A DNA stretch of 33,148 nucleotides from Chloroflexota bacterium (GCA_030611885.1 JAUWOY010000035.1:1-33148), one strand, 5' to 3'. Counted from the first letter of the stretch, positions 14,108 through 21,808 are shown. Translations and numbers: made by a program. Notes: a model not told the origin generated them from the sequence alone.

Positions 14108-15096
14108 TCTGGGATTTTCTCCGCCAGGTGACAGGCGATGAGGCGACCATCCAGCGGCCTGAGGGCGGGTATTTCTTGGGTGCAGATGTCCTCAGCGTAG
14201 GGGCAGCGCGGATGAAAGCGGCAGCCGCTGGGGGGCTTGGTGGGGTCGGGGAATTCGAGGCTCCTCAGCGGGAGCGGCCGCTTCTCCCTGGCCTTCTTCG
14301 GATCGGGCACCGGCACGGCCGAGAGCAGCGCCTGGAGGTAGGGGTGACACGGCTTCTGCAAGACCTCGCTCAGTCTTCCTGTCTCCACCATCTGCCCCAG
14401 ATACATCACCGCGATCTGGCCACCCTTCACGAAATACCTGGCCGTCGCCAGGTCGTGGGTGATGTAGAGGAAGGCGATGCCGAACTCCTCGTTCAGTCTG
14501 TGCATCAGATCGAGGATGGAGAGCCTGAGCGAGACGTCTATCATGGAGACCGGTTCGTCGGCCACGATGAGCTTCGGCCTGAGGGATACTGCCCTGGCGA
14601 CCACCACCCGCTGCCTCTGCCCGCCACTGAGTTGATGGGGATATTTGTCGAGGAACTCCTCCGGCGGGGTGAGGCCCATGAACTGAAGGAGTTCGGCCAC
14701 CTTCTCCCTGGCCTCCTTTCCATTCTTGGCTATGTGATAGCGGAGGAAGGGAGCGCTCAGGCTGTGGTAGATGGTCCGCACGGGGTTCAGCGCGGCGTAG
14801 GAATCCTGGTGGACGATCTGGGCGTTGCGGCGATATTCCCGGAACTCCTCCCGGCCCATCCTCCAGATATCCTTGCCCTTGAAGAGAACCTCCCCGGAGG
14901 TGGGCCTGAGCAGGCCGGCCATGATCTTACCCACCGTCGTCTTCCCGCAGCCCGACTCGCCGACCAGGGCCAGGATCTCGCCTTCTTTGATGTCCAGGGT
15001 GGTTTTCACCACGGCCTGAAGCTGAGCCCGGCGCATGAGCCAGCCCCTCTGGAAGGTCATGTTCACGTCTTTGAGCTCGATTATGGATTCGGCCAT
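14092..15096 (-). CDS. Dpp/Opp-type ABC importer ATPase, OppF-like
   Basis: A 334-aa cytoplasmic ATPase with Walker A GESGCGKTT, Q-loop VHQDSYAALNPVRT, signature LSGGQRQR, Walker B LIVADEP and H-loop YITHDLA. The C-terminal domain carries the Cys cluster CRFHPRCPYAEDIC and a later ACH, as in family members that bind an iron-sulfur cluster. It pairs with the OppD-like gene upstream. The ATG at 15096 follows GGAGTGGGAA at 6-nt spacing; a TTG 12 nt earlier is rejected because it overlaps that Shine-Dalgarno. The family transports peptides but also oligosaccharides: in Thermotoga, Dpp-like systems import mannobiose and cellobiose, which fits the surrounding mannosidase genes. Confidence 0.92.
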   Translation of the reverse strand: MAESIIELKDVNMTFQRGWLMRRAQLQAVVKTTLDIKEGEILALVGESGCGKTTVGKIMAGLLRPTSGEVLFKGKDIWRMGREEFREYRRNAQIVHQDSYAALNPVRTIYHSLSAPFLRYHIAKNGKEAREKVAELLQFMGLTPPEEFLDKYPHQLSGGQRQRVVVARAVSLRPKLIVADEPVSMIDVSLRLSILDLMHRLNEEFGIAFLYITHDLATARYFVKGGQIAVMYLGQMVETGRLSEVLQKPCHPYLQALLSAVPVPDPKKAREKRPLPLRSLEFPDPTKPPSGCRFHPRCPYAEDICTQEIPALRPLDGRLIACHLAEKIPEWHLL

Positions 15097-15110
15097 TTCC
15101 CACTCCAAAC

Positions 15111-15185
15111 GCGTAAATTCGTAGATTCGTAAATCGTGAATTCGTGTCCGAATCTACGAATTTACGAATCACGAATCTACGAATC
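15111..15185. repeat. ATTCGTAGATTCGTAAATTCG palindromic repeat, copy 1
   Basis: A 75-bp AT-rich inverted repeat built of ATTCGTAGATTCGTAAAT-like units on one side and their complement on the other, with a short centre (TGTC) near 15146. It separates the OppD-like and OppF-like genes. Its left-hand edge in coding sense provides the last two residues and the TAG stop of the OppD-like gene. A second copy lies at 16168-16246, on the other side of the same gene. Confidence 0.78.
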
Positions 15186-16154
15186 CCGATTTATAAGCCA
15201 CCAATTGTGGCAGGCGACTAGCCTCCCGTCGCCGATGTCCTTCAGCTCTGGCTCCTCCTCCTGGCAGTGGGGGGTTGCGTGCGCGCAGCGGGGGTGGAAG
15301 GGGCAGCCTGGCGGGGGATTGAGGAGGTTCGGTGGCGAGCCGGGGATGGGCTTCTTGTCGGCGATGTCGCCGATGAGGGAGGGAGCAGCCTTGATGAGCC
15401 CAATGGTGTAGGGGTGCTTGGCATCGTAGAAGATCTCTTCGATCTTACCTACCTCCATGCTCCTTCCGGCGTACATCACCGCCACCCTGTCGGCCAGCTT
15501 GGCCACGATGGACATATCGTGGGTGAGGAGCAGCATCGTCAGCCCCAGCTTTTCGCGTACATCGGCCAGGATGTCCAGGATGTAAGCCTGGGTCACCACG
15601 TCCAGCGCGGTGGTGGGCTCGTCCAGGATGAGCATCTTGGGCCCCAAAAGCAAGCTTAAGGCGATGATGACCCTCTGCCTCATCCCCCCGGAGAGCTCGT
15701 GAGGGTAGGAGCGCAGGATCTGGGAGGGCTCCAGGCGCATCATCCCCAGTAGCTCCGAGGCTTTCTCAAGCACTTCCCCTTTGGATGCTTTCCCGTGAGC
15801 CTGGGCCGTATCTATCATCTGGTCGGCGATGCGCATCACCGGATTCATGGCGTTCTGGGCGGCCTGGAAGACCATGGACACTTCCTTCCAACGGTACTTC
15901 CTCAGCTCCTCCGGGCCGAGGAAGAGGACATCCTTATCCCCGAAGAGTATCTCCCCGCCGGCTATCCTTCCCGGCGGGGGGACGAGGTTAAGGACGGAGA
16001 AGGCGAGGGTTGTCTTTCCGCTCCCCGACTCTCCCACCACAGCCATGACCTCGCCCGGTTGGACGTCTAAGGAGGCCCTGTTGACGGCCCTCAGGGCCCC
16101 TTTGCCCAAATCAAATTCCACCACCAGATCTCTAATGATTAAAAGGGGTACCAT
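15177..16154 (-). CDS. Dpp/Opp-type ABC importer ATPase, OppD-like
   Basis: A 325-aa cytoplasmic ATPase: Walker A GESGSGKTT, Q-loop VFQAAQNAMNPVM, signature LSGGMRQR, Walker B LILDEPT, H-loop LLTHDMS. The C-terminal oligopeptide/dipeptide-transporter domain has CPFHPRCAHATPHC and ACH, again with four cysteines. The ATG has GGAGG 9 nt upstream. The natural C-terminus seems to run into the palindromic repeat, which supplies DS-TAG. The gene sits between two copies of that repeat, unlike the tightly spaced permeases before it. Confidence 0.92.
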   Translation of the reverse strand: MVPLLIIRDLVVEFDLGKGALRAVNRASLDVQPGEVMAVVGESGSGKTTLAFSVLNLVPPPGRIAGGEILFGDKDVLFLGPEELRKYRWKEVSMVFQAAQNAMNPVMRIADQMIDTAQAHGKASKGEVLEKASELLGMMRLEPSQILRSYPHELSGGMRQRVIIALSLLLGPKMLILDEPTTALDVVTQAYILDILADVREKLGLTMLLLTHDMSIVAKLADRVAVMYAGRSMEVGKIEEIFYDAKHPYTIGLIKAAPSLIGDIADKKPIPGSPPNLLNPPPGCPFHPRCAHATPHCQEEEPELKDIGDGRLVACHNWWLINRDS

Positions 16155-16167
16155 GCTTTTATTCCTC

Positions 16168-16246
16168 CGTAGATTCGGGATTCGTAAATTCGTAGATTCG
16201 GAGAGGGCTTCACGAATCTACGAGTTTACGAATTTACGAACTTACG
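16168..16246. repeat. ATTCGTAGATTCGTAAATTCG palindromic repeat, copy 2
   Basis: A second copy of the repeat at 15111-15185, with inverted arms at 16168-16200 and 16211-16246 and a short centre GAGAGGGCTT. It fills the gap between the permease and the OppD-like gene. The permease stop codon TAA lies at its edge (16242-16244). The two copies have related but not identical arm order. Confidence 0.75.
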
Positions 16247-17123
16247 TCCTCAACCTCGGATTCACCACCTCGTCCAGGCCGCTGGCGAAGAAGAACGCCC
16301 CCAGTTGAAACAGGATGATGCACGCCATGGGTGAGCCGAAGTAGAAGAGGGCCTTAGGCACGTAGATGGCCCCCGTTTGCCATGCTGCCAGGCTCAGCAT
16401 CATCCCCCAGTTGGTGGCCTTAAAGGGGATCAGTCCCAGAAACATCAGACCGACGCTGGCGGTAATGGCCCCGCGCATGAGGGTGAAGAAGTTGATGGCC
16501 ACATAAGGCATGACGTTGGGCAAAAGCTCCCGGAAGACGACGTGGAATGTTGAAAGCCCCAGGGCCCTCGCCGCCTCGATGAACTCTCTCTCCTTGAGGG
16601 AGAGTATCTGCGACCTGATGGCCCTTGCCAGCCCTCCCCACGCCCAGATGCTCAAGAGTAACCCCAGCCTCACCGGGTCCTTCACCTTCCACACGGAAGC
16701 TACGATCATCAGCACCGGGAGGCTAGGGACGGTCAGGATGGCGTTCGTCATGAGCATCAGGACCGCATCCATCATTCCCCCCTGCAGCCCAGCGAGCATC
16801 CCTACCAAGATTGCAACCCCTGTAGCGAAGATAGCTGCAAGAAAGGCGGTGATAAGCACATCTCTTGAGCCGTGGACGATCTGTTGGAAGGTATCCCTCC
16901 CGACGTGGTCTGTCCCCAGCGGGTGCTCCAACGATGGCCGCTGGAACCTCTTCTCGAAACTCTGGGTCGTATCCAGAGGCACCACCTCCGGCCCCACGGT
17001 GGCCATCAGCGCAAAGATGATCAGGATGATCAGGCCGATGAAGGCCCTCTTGTTTCGCCTGATGATGACGAAGGGCTCGTAGATCGAACGGTATAGCCTG
17101 CTGGGTATCGCCGCCACACTCAT
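16242..17123 (-). CDS. Dpp/Opp-type ABC importer permease, DppC-like
   Basis: A 293-aa inner-membrane permease. It has an N-terminal cytoplasmic helix (YRSIYEPFVIIRRNKRAFIG), TM1, the periplasmic PLGTDHVGRD motif that defines DppC/OppC proteins (about 89-98), and the EAA loop EFIEAARALGLSTFHVVFRELLPN (about 175-198), which contacts the ATPases. About six helices. GGAGGAG precedes the ATG; 3 bp separate it from the upstream permease. The usual length of the family is 280-300 aa. Confidence 0.93.
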   Translation of the reverse strand: MSVAAIPSRLYRSIYEPFVIIRRNKRAFIGLIILIIFALMATVGPEVVPLDTTQSFEKRFQRPSLEHPLGTDHVGRDTFQQIVHGSRDVLITAFLAAIFATGVAILVGMLAGLQGGMMDAVLMLMTNAILTVPSLPVLMIVASVWKVKDPVRLGLLLSIWAWGGLARAIRSQILSLKEREFIEAARALGLSTFHVVFRELLPNVMPYVAINFFTLMRGAITASVGLMFLGLIPFKATNWGMMLSLAAWQTGAIYVPKALFYFGSPMACIILFQLGAFFFASGLDEVVNPRLRT

Positions 17124-17126
17124 CGC

Positions 17127-18116
17127 TCACTCCTCCAATTTGATGCGCGGGTCCAGCCTGGAGTAGAGGATGTCCGCCACCAGGTTGGAGAAAATCGTGA
17201 CCACCGCCGTCACGAGGAAGAGGCCCTGCATCAAGCCGAAATCCATCCTCGTCGTGGCTTGGGCGAAGAACCAGCCGATGCCGGGATAAGAGAAGATGGT
17301 CTCGATGAAGATGGCGCCGCCCAGCATGGTTCCCAGGGCGATGGCCAGACCTGTAACAAGGGGTAAGATGGCATTCCTTCCCATATATGAGATCATGATC
17401 CTTCGCTCCTTCAGCCCCCGCGCCCTGGCGGCCATGATGTAATCCTCACCCAGCACGCTCACCGCACTCCCCTTCATGGCCATCGCCCAGGCCGCTGTGC
17501 TCTCGAAGACGTAAGCTGTAATGGGCAGGACGGCGTGGCTAAGCACGCTCTTTATGAAAGGCCAGTTGAAGCCGGGCGTGAGCGCGCTGTCGTAGGCCCC
17601 CTTCATGGGGAAGAGCCTGAGGTTGGCGGCGAAGACGATGAGCAGGATGAGGGCCGTGATGTAGTCCGGGGTTGCGCCTGTGAAGGCGGCATAGGCAGTC
17701 ACGATGGGCTCGAGGGCTGTCTTCCTCTTCCAGGCGATGACCATTCCCATAAGCGACCCCAAACCGAAGCTGAGGAGCAAGGAAATGGAGAGCAGGAAAA
17801 CTGTCCAGGGAAGGGCTTTGAAGATGATCCTGTTCGTACTGATCTGGTAAACCATAGAAGTGCCCAGGTTACCCTTCATAAGGCCCTTGATGTACCTGAT
17901 GTATTGCTGGCCCAGGGGCTCATTGGGGTCGTAGTCGTACATCTGTTTCACTTGTTCGTAAGCGCTCTCAAAGTCCATTCCATGGGTTTGCACGAGCTCC
18001 ATAGCCCACATGTATAAGGGATCTCCCGGCATTCTGCGGAGTAGGAAGAAGGTGAGGGTGATGACGATGAGGAGTGTGAGGAAGGCGATTCCTGCCCTCC
18101 TGACGATGATCAACAT
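17127..18116 (-). CDS. Dpp/Opp-type ABC importer permease, DppB-like
   Basis: A 329-aa permease. It starts MLIIVRRAGIAFLTLLIVITLTFFLLRRMPGDP, the classic DppB N-terminus. The middle has the ALPWTVFLLSISLLLSFGLGSLMG helix pair, and the C-terminal EAA segment EDYIMAARARGLKERRIMISYMGRNAILP. The last residues, LYSRLDPRIKLEE, are also typical. The ATG at 18116 has GGAGGAG 6 nt upstream; an in-frame start at 18221 would lie in the hairpin region and adds a non-family N-terminus. An insertion of about 20 residues after TM1 (MWAMELVQTHGMDFESAYEQVKQMYDYDP) is common in this family. Confidence 0.92.
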   Translation of the reverse strand: MLIIVRRAGIAFLTLLIVITLTFFLLRRMPGDPLYMWAMELVQTHGMDFESAYEQVKQMYDYDPNEPLGQQYIRYIKGLMKGNLGTSMVYQISTNRIIFKALPWTVFLLSISLLLSFGLGSLMGMVIAWKRKTALEPIVTAYAAFTGATPDYITALILLIVFAANLRLFPMKGAYDSALTPGFNWPFIKSVLSHAVLPITAYVFESTAAWAMAMKGSAVSVLGEDYIMAARARGLKERRIMISYMGRNAILPLVTGLAIALGTMLGGAIFIETIFSYPGIGWFFAQATTRMDFGLMQGLFLVTAVVTIFSNLVADILYSRLDPRIKLEE

Positions 18117-18135
18117 TTTTCTCCTCCTGGAGGCT

Positions 18136-18168
18136 ACCTCCCCGAGAGCTCGAAGCTCTCGGGGAGGT
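18136..18168 (-). other. Perfect 15-bp stem-loop upstream of the DppB-like gene
   Basis: ACCTCCCCGAGAGCT (18136-18150) and AGCTCTCGGGGAGGT (18154-18168) form a perfect stem with a 3-nt loop (CGA). It ends about 20 nt before the DppB ATG and touches the Shine-Dalgarno area, so it could influence permease translation as well as transcription. No T-run follows. Confidence 0.75.
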
Positions 18169-18185
18169 GAACATACGATGTTAAA

Positions 18186-18225
18186 AGAGGTGTGCCCCCT
18201 CTTCCATGCCCGGGGGCACACCTCT
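18186..18225 (-). other. Perfect 14-bp stem-loop in the lipoprotein-permease interval
   Basis: AGAGGTGTGCCCCC (18186-18199) pairs with GGGGGCACACCTCT (18212-18225), loop 12 nt. It is only 17 bp from the other hairpin. No T-run follows, so it is more likely an RNA-stability or attenuation element, or a dispersed repeat, than a simple terminator. Confidence 0.7.
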
Positions 18226-18450
18226 CCAAAGGGCTACCTGCTCAGGTTCAGTACATCACAATTATGAAGCAGAGTGGGCTCCCATGCACTTGTCCTGTAT
18301 GACAAGTACAGGGCCCGCGTTTCGGCGGCGTGGGAGCACTTGTCCTGGACCCTGTACCTGTCGGTCCAGGACAGGTGTGGTCAAGTACAGGGCCGCCTCT
18401 GCTGGTAGATTGTGATCCACTGAGGTTGCACCTCGTCCAGGCGATCCAGC

Positions 18451-20331
18451 CTACTTGACGGCGTGGAGGATGCCCTCGCCCATGAGCATGGTGTAGAGGC
18501 GCTCGATTCCACCTGGGGCAAGCAGCCAGAGGGGATCGTCTGCGGCGGGCCAACCCGTGACGTGCACCCCGTCGAGGTGGTAGATCCCCAGCTTCTTCTC
18601 GATGAAGGGGAGCACGGGCAGGTTCTCGTTGTGGATCCAGGCCAGCGTATGCGCCAGCTCCTTCTGCCTGGCGAGGTCGAACTCCGCACCCAGCTCGTCC
18701 ACCAGGGCCTCCGCATCCACCACTTCGCCATCGGGCCCTATCAGGTCTATGGCCTTAATGTCGACCGTCTTGCCGGTGTCGCCAAGTGGGTGAAGGGTGC
18801 GACGCATCTCCGCCCAGGGGTGAGCATACCTCGCCGAGTTCATCGTCCACTCCATGCAGAGCTCGAACTCCCCAGCCCGGATGGACGTCCAGTAGACCGA
18901 GCCGGGCCGGGTCATGGGCTCGATGGTGATGCCGAACTCCTTCAACTGGGAGGCGATGTTGTCAATGGCGATCACCCAGTCGGAGTAGCCGGCGTGGCAG
19001 ACGAGCTCGAAGGAGAGATCCTTGCCCGCTGCGTCCTCCCAGATGCCATCATCTCCCTTCTTGTAGCCAAGCTCCTCCAGGAGGGCTGCTGCCTTGTCCG
19101 GGTTGTAGGAGTAGTCGGTCAGGTTCTCTTTCATCCACTCATCGGAGGCCCAGGGAGCCCTCAGGGACTCGAGCAGGCCGGTGGCATAGTCAGTCACGGG
19201 GAGGGCGTGCCACATGACGATCTCCGCCAGCTGCCCCCTGTCAATGGCATAGGCGATGGCCTGGCGGAACTTCAGGTCGTTGAAGGGAGCCATCCGCAGG
19301 TTGAAGGCCAGGCAGAACCCTCCCAGGTCGGTCGGATAGGCCATGCTCAACCCTGGCTGCATTTTCATGATCTGCTCCCAGAGGTCCTTGGCCGTGGCCG
19401 GGTGCCCGGCGTCTATCTCCCCGTACATCATGTAGGCCCACCATACCTCATTGCGCCTCTGGTAGAGGGCCTTGACCTGATCGAATTCGATCTTGTCGGC
19501 GAGGTAGTAATCCGCATACTTGACCAGGGTCATGTCGGAGGCAGTGGGGGCCTTCTCCATCTTGAAGGGAGCCGTGCCTACGGGGAGCGCAGGCTTGAAC
19601 TCTTTAAGCTCCGTCAGGACCGTTGCGTTGGGCTCCTCATCGGCCGCTATGGTCACGTCAATCTTGTCAGCGAATTCTCCGAAGAGATGATGGGACCACA
19701 GTATGGGATCGGCAACCACGAGCTTCAGGCCGAAGGGGGTAGGTGTCCCCCAATGGAACACGACGGTGTAGTCATCCGGGGTCTCGATCTTTTCGAGGTA
19801 CGTCCAGACAGGCCGCCTCCAAAGATACAAGATCTTATAGGTCGCCTCGACGTCCTTCGAGGTGAACGGCTTCCCGTCGTGCCAGGTCGCTCCCTTCCGG
19901 AGCTTGATGGTGAGGGCATCCTTCGTCTCCTCATACTCCACTCCCAGGCGGGGCAAGTACTCCTCGGCGAGGGGGATGTAGTAGAAAAGAGGCTCGAAGG
20001 CGAACCACCAGGCACACCCGACACCGCCCGGGGCGAAGGGGTTACCGTTGTAGGCTGGCGGGGGATCCCACCCGCAGGCCAGGCTGAACACCGCTGGCTT
20101 GGGGACGGGCGTGGGGGCCACCACCTTCTCCACCACCACCTCTTTCTCGACGATCACGGTCTCGACGACCTTCTTCTCGACGACCACTTCCTTCTCGACG
20201 ATCACGGTCTGGACCACCGGCTTCTCTACGACCACCTCCTTCTCGACCACCTGGGGGGTGGGCGCGGCGCAGCCGCCTACGAAGCTGGCCAATACGGCCA
20301 CGACTATCAGTAACGTTGCTAACCTTTTCAT
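18451..20331 (-). CDS. Dpp/Opp-type solute-binding lipoprotein (family 5)
   Basis: A 626-aa extracellular binding protein. It has a lipoprotein signal MKRLATLLIVVAVLASFV followed by lipobox VGGC (Cys21). Residues about 27-72 are a low-complexity linker of VEKEVVVEK/VVETVIVEK repeats that spaces the domain from the membrane. The SBP_bac_5 domain follows: LTIKLRKGATWHDGKPFTSKDVEATYK is the family hallmark, with FRQAIAYAIDR and NPDKAAALLEELGYK further on. It delivers substrate to the DppB/DppC pair downstream. Oligopeptide binding is the default family call, but close relatives in thermophiles bind mannobiose and other beta-oligosaccharides, and the neighbourhood favours a mannoside. GGAGGAG lies 7 nt before the ATG; a start 60 nt further upstream is rejected. 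Confidence 0.9.
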   Translation of the reverse strand: MKRLATLLIVVAVLASFVGGCAAPTPQVVEKEVVVEKPVVQTVIVEKEVVVEKKVVETVIVEKEVVVEKVVAPTPVPKPAVFSLACGWDPPPAYNGNPFAPGGVGCAWWFAFEPLFYYIPLAEEYLPRLGVEYEETKDALTIKLRKGATWHDGKPFTSKDVEATYKILYLWRRPVWTYLEKIETPDDYTVVFHWGTPTPFGLKLVVADPILWSHHLFGEFADKIDVTIAADEEPNATVLTELKEFKPALPVGTAPFKMEKAPTASDMTLVKYADYYLADKIEFDQVKALYQRRNEVWWAYMMYGEIDAGHPATAKDLWEQIMKMQPGLSMAYPTDLGGFCLAFNLRMAPFNDLKFRQAIAYAIDRGQLAEIVMWHALPVTDYATGLLESLRAPWASDEWMKENLTDYSYNPDKAAALLEELGYKKGDDGIWEDAAGKDLSFELVCHAGYSDWVIAIDNIASQLKEFGITIEPMTRPGSVYWTSIRAGEFELCMEWTMNSARYAHPWAEMRRTLHPLGDTGKTVDIKAIDLIGPDGEVVDAEALVDELGAEFDLARQKELAHTLAWIHNENLPVLPFIEKKLGIYHLDGVHVTGWPAADDPLWLLAPGGIERLYTMLMGEGILHAVK

Positions 20332-20427
20332 TTTCGATCTCCTCCTTATTTTTGTGAGATTTGGCTTTGGGACGCTTCCTTCACGGAGCATCCCCCACTA
20401 AGCAGAATTCGATACCTCACCCCCTTT
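20255..20427 (-). promoter_or_regulatory. Shared leader and signal-peptide DNA cassette, copy A
   Basis: From AAAGGGGGTGA (20417-20427, 96 nt before the ATG) through the AAGGAGGAG Shine-Dalgarno to the end of the signal peptide (20255), this segment matches the leader of the other lipoprotein gene at 31894-32064. In the coding part (20255-20331) about 71 of 74 aligned bases agree, apart from one 3-nt indel at the lipobox. The untranslated part is less conserved but keeps the end motifs at the same spacing. Confidence 0.75.
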
Positions 20428-20436
20428 CTTTACTGA

Positions 20437-20461
20437 GCACTCTCGGGAAGTCCGAGAGTGC
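20437..20461 (-). other. Stem-loop after the intact LacI gene
   Basis: GCACTCTCGG (20437-20446) and CCGAGAGTGC (20452-20461) form a perfect 10-bp stem with a 5-nt loop, about 55 nt past the LacI stop and upstream of the lipoprotein leader. The sequence after it on the minus strand is TCAGTAAAG, not a T-run, so factor-independent termination is weak; it may separate regulator from importer expression. Confidence 0.55.
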
Positions 20462-20514
20462 ACCACCTCCAGACGCGCATTGCCGGCCGCGACCGCTGGT
20501 TCTTCCGCCTCATG

Positions 20515-21570
20515 CTAGCCGCCATGTGCCAGCAGATCGAGGCCTGGGTGATCCACGCCGCGACTTTTTGAGAAACCTCTTGATGCTCCACAGGAACCAC
20601 GAATGATCAACTGGGCAGAGAGCTTCGTGTGGATGGGGGGGTGATCGGGGTCTTCGATCAGCTCTAGCAACCGCCTGGCGGCCATGATCCCCATCTTCTC
20701 CCTGAAGACGCGCATCGTGGTGAGGGGAGGTTCGGTGTGGAGGGCGATGGCGCCATCATCGAAGCCGACGACGGCGATGTCCTCCGGGACCTTTAGCCCT
20801 CTCTCCTTGATCGCTCGGATGGCTTCCGCAGCCGTCGTATCGTTGGCAGCAAAAACGGCGGTAGGGATCACCTTTTCGAGCAGCCTTCTCATGGCCACAC
20901 ACCTGCTCTCAGGCTCTCTCGGCAATCCCTCCGCTGCCAGATTCTCATCGTATGGCAGCCCGTGTTCCTGCAGGGCCAACTTGTATCCTTCGAACCGCTC
21001 GGCGAAGCTCAGATCGCCAAACCACTCACAGATAAACCCGATCCTTTTGAGCCCCAGGTGGATCAGGTGGGTAACTGCCTCATAGGCACCGCCCACGTTG
21101 TCGGTAAACACACTGTCTACCTTCTCGAGGTGATTGTCCACCAAAACCAAGGGGACCTCCTGCGCCTTTAAGGCGACAATGAGGTCCCCGGGAATATCAC
21201 AGCCAGCAAGAATCAAACCATCAACCCGCTGCTCCTTTACCATGGCGGGGAGTTTCTCGGACGTGTCGGCGGAGAAGATGACGTGGAATCCGTGCGCTCG
21301 GGCCTCGCTGTCAACGCCAGCGAGAACTCCTCCGTAGAAGGAATCGGGATTCAAGGTATGGCGATGGTGGATGAGGAACCCCAGGTTCTCCGTCCGCCCC
21401 AGGGCTAATCCACGGCCTGCCATGGCCGGGTAGTACCCCAGCTCCCTGGCTGCCTCGAGAACCTTGGAGCGGGTCTCCTCGCTGATCCCTGGCCGGCCGT
21501 TCAGGACTCTGGACACGGTGGAGGGAGAAACCCCCACTTTGGCAGCAACGTCGCTAATGGTTGGAGACAT
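20515..21570 (-). CDS. LacI-family transcriptional regulator (intact)
   Basis: A 351-aa repressor. The N-terminal helix-turn-helix reads TISDVAAKVGVSPSTVSRVLNG, followed by the hinge GYYPAMAGRGLALGRT. The effector domain is the periplasmic-binding-protein fold: LGFLIHHRH, VDGLILAGCD, PLVLVDNH, IGFICEW, PTAVFAANDTTAAEAIRAIKERG, DIAVVGFDD and a C-terminal LIIRGSCG. It starts at ATG 21570 after AAGGATG, with a strong promoter and operator just upstream, and its target is probably the Dpp-type importer downstream. The sugar effector cannot be read directly; a mannoside is expected from context. Confidence 0.92.
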   Translation of the reverse strand: MSPTISDVAAKVGVSPSTVSRVLNGRPGISEETRSKVLEAARELGYYPAMAGRGLALGRTENLGFLIHHRHTLNPDSFYGGVLAGVDSEARAHGFHVIFSADTSEKLPAMVKEQRVDGLILAGCDIPGDLIVALKAQEVPLVLVDNHLEKVDSVFTDNVGGAYEAVTHLIHLGLKRIGFICEWFGDLSFAERFEGYKLALQEHGLPYDENLAAEGLPREPESRCVAMRRLLEKVIPTAVFAANDTTAAEAIRAIKERGLKVPEDIAVVGFDDGAIALHTEPPLTTMRVFREKMGIMAARRLLELIEDPDHPPIHTKLSAQLIIRGSCGASRGFSKSRGVDHPGLDLLAHGG

Positions 21571-21590
21571 CGTACCATCCTTGCAAAATG

Positions 21591-21608
21591 TATGCAACCG
21601 CTTGCATA
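21591..21608 (-). promoter_or_regulatory. LacI-type operator
   Basis: TATGCAACCGCTTGCATA is a palindrome at 16 of 18 positions with the CG centre typical of LacI/GalR-family operators. It begins 4 bp downstream of the -10 box, in the transcription start area, so a bound repressor would block its own promoter. It starts 20 bp upstream of the LacI ATG. Autoregulation by this LacI protein is the simplest reading. Confidence 0.8.
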
Positions 21609-21611
21609 AAT

Positions 21612-21640
21612 ATTATATCACAAAAGATAGAGTTTGTCAA
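21612..21640 (-). promoter_or_regulatory. Consensus sigma-70 promoter of the LacI gene
   Basis: On the minus strand TTGACA (21635-21640) and TATAAT (21612-21617) are separated by exactly 17 bp, a perfect consensus housekeeping promoter. The operator follows immediately. This is the clearest promoter in the window. Confidence 0.85.
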
Positions 21641-21671
21641 TAACGAATTTTGCTCCCATCCCTCGACAGAT

Positions 21672-21693
21672 GGCCGGGCATGGGAGCCCGGCC
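21672..21693 (-). terminator. Possible terminator hairpin after the GT4 gene
   Basis: GGCCGGGC and GCCCGGCC form an 8-bp GC stem with loop ATGGGA, about 95 nt past the GT4 stop and just upstream of the LacI promoter. No T-run follows on the minus strand. It may insulate the GH38/GT4 operon from the LacI promoter. Confidence 0.4.
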
Positions 21694-21709
21694 TGCTATT
21701 CCAAGCCAC

Positions 21710-21808
21710 TTAAGGGCTGTCCCAATGCTCGATCAGATAGGGCTTCAACCGCTCGAATGCCCTGGCCCGACGCTGGATGACCTGCTCCTCAAAGGTGGCC
21801 GTATCCAT
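21710..21808 (-). CDS. Possible 32-aa small ORF or gene remnant
   Basis: An ATG at 21808, inside the last codons of the GT4 gene in another frame, opens a 32-codon frame beginning MDTATFEEQVIQRRARAFE and ending KPYLIEHWDSP. Composition is protein-like (charged helix) and it resembles the N-terminus of a larger protein. The Shine-Dalgarno is weak (GAGG). It may be the remaining start of a deleted downstream gene, or chance. I do not recognise it. Confidence 0.25.
   Translation of the reverse strand: MDTATFEEQVIQRRARAFERLKPYLIEHWDSP

Larger units (their letters stand above)
18117..18450. other. 334-bp intergenic region made of hairpins and repeated words
   Basis: No gene is seen here. Besides the two strong hairpins listed separately, the words CACTTGTCCTG and AAGTACAGGGCC recur in both orientations between 18281 and 18392. 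The clearest pair is CACTTGTCCTGGACC (18337-18351) with GGTCCAGGACAGGTG (18363-18377), a 15-bp stem with one G-T mismatch. The region lies between the lipoprotein gene and its permeases, a place where stable structures often protect the lipoprotein message and reduce permease expression. Confidence 0.65.

Noticed and set aside
15111-16246. CRISPR array suspected from the repeated ATTCG words
   Set aside because: Units are not regularly spaced, no unique spacers lie between them, the arms are inverted, and no cas gene is present.
18117-18221. Longer DppB start at 18221
   Set aside because: The extra 35 residues come from the hairpin region; the ATG at 18116 has a strong Shine-Dalgarno and the family N-terminus.
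18463-20313. A 616-codon open frame on the plus strand
   Set aside because: It is the exact antisense of the family-5 lipoprotein gene; its His/Gly/Asp-rich translation has no domain and the opposite strand has clear family motifs, a signal peptide and a Shine-Dalgarno.
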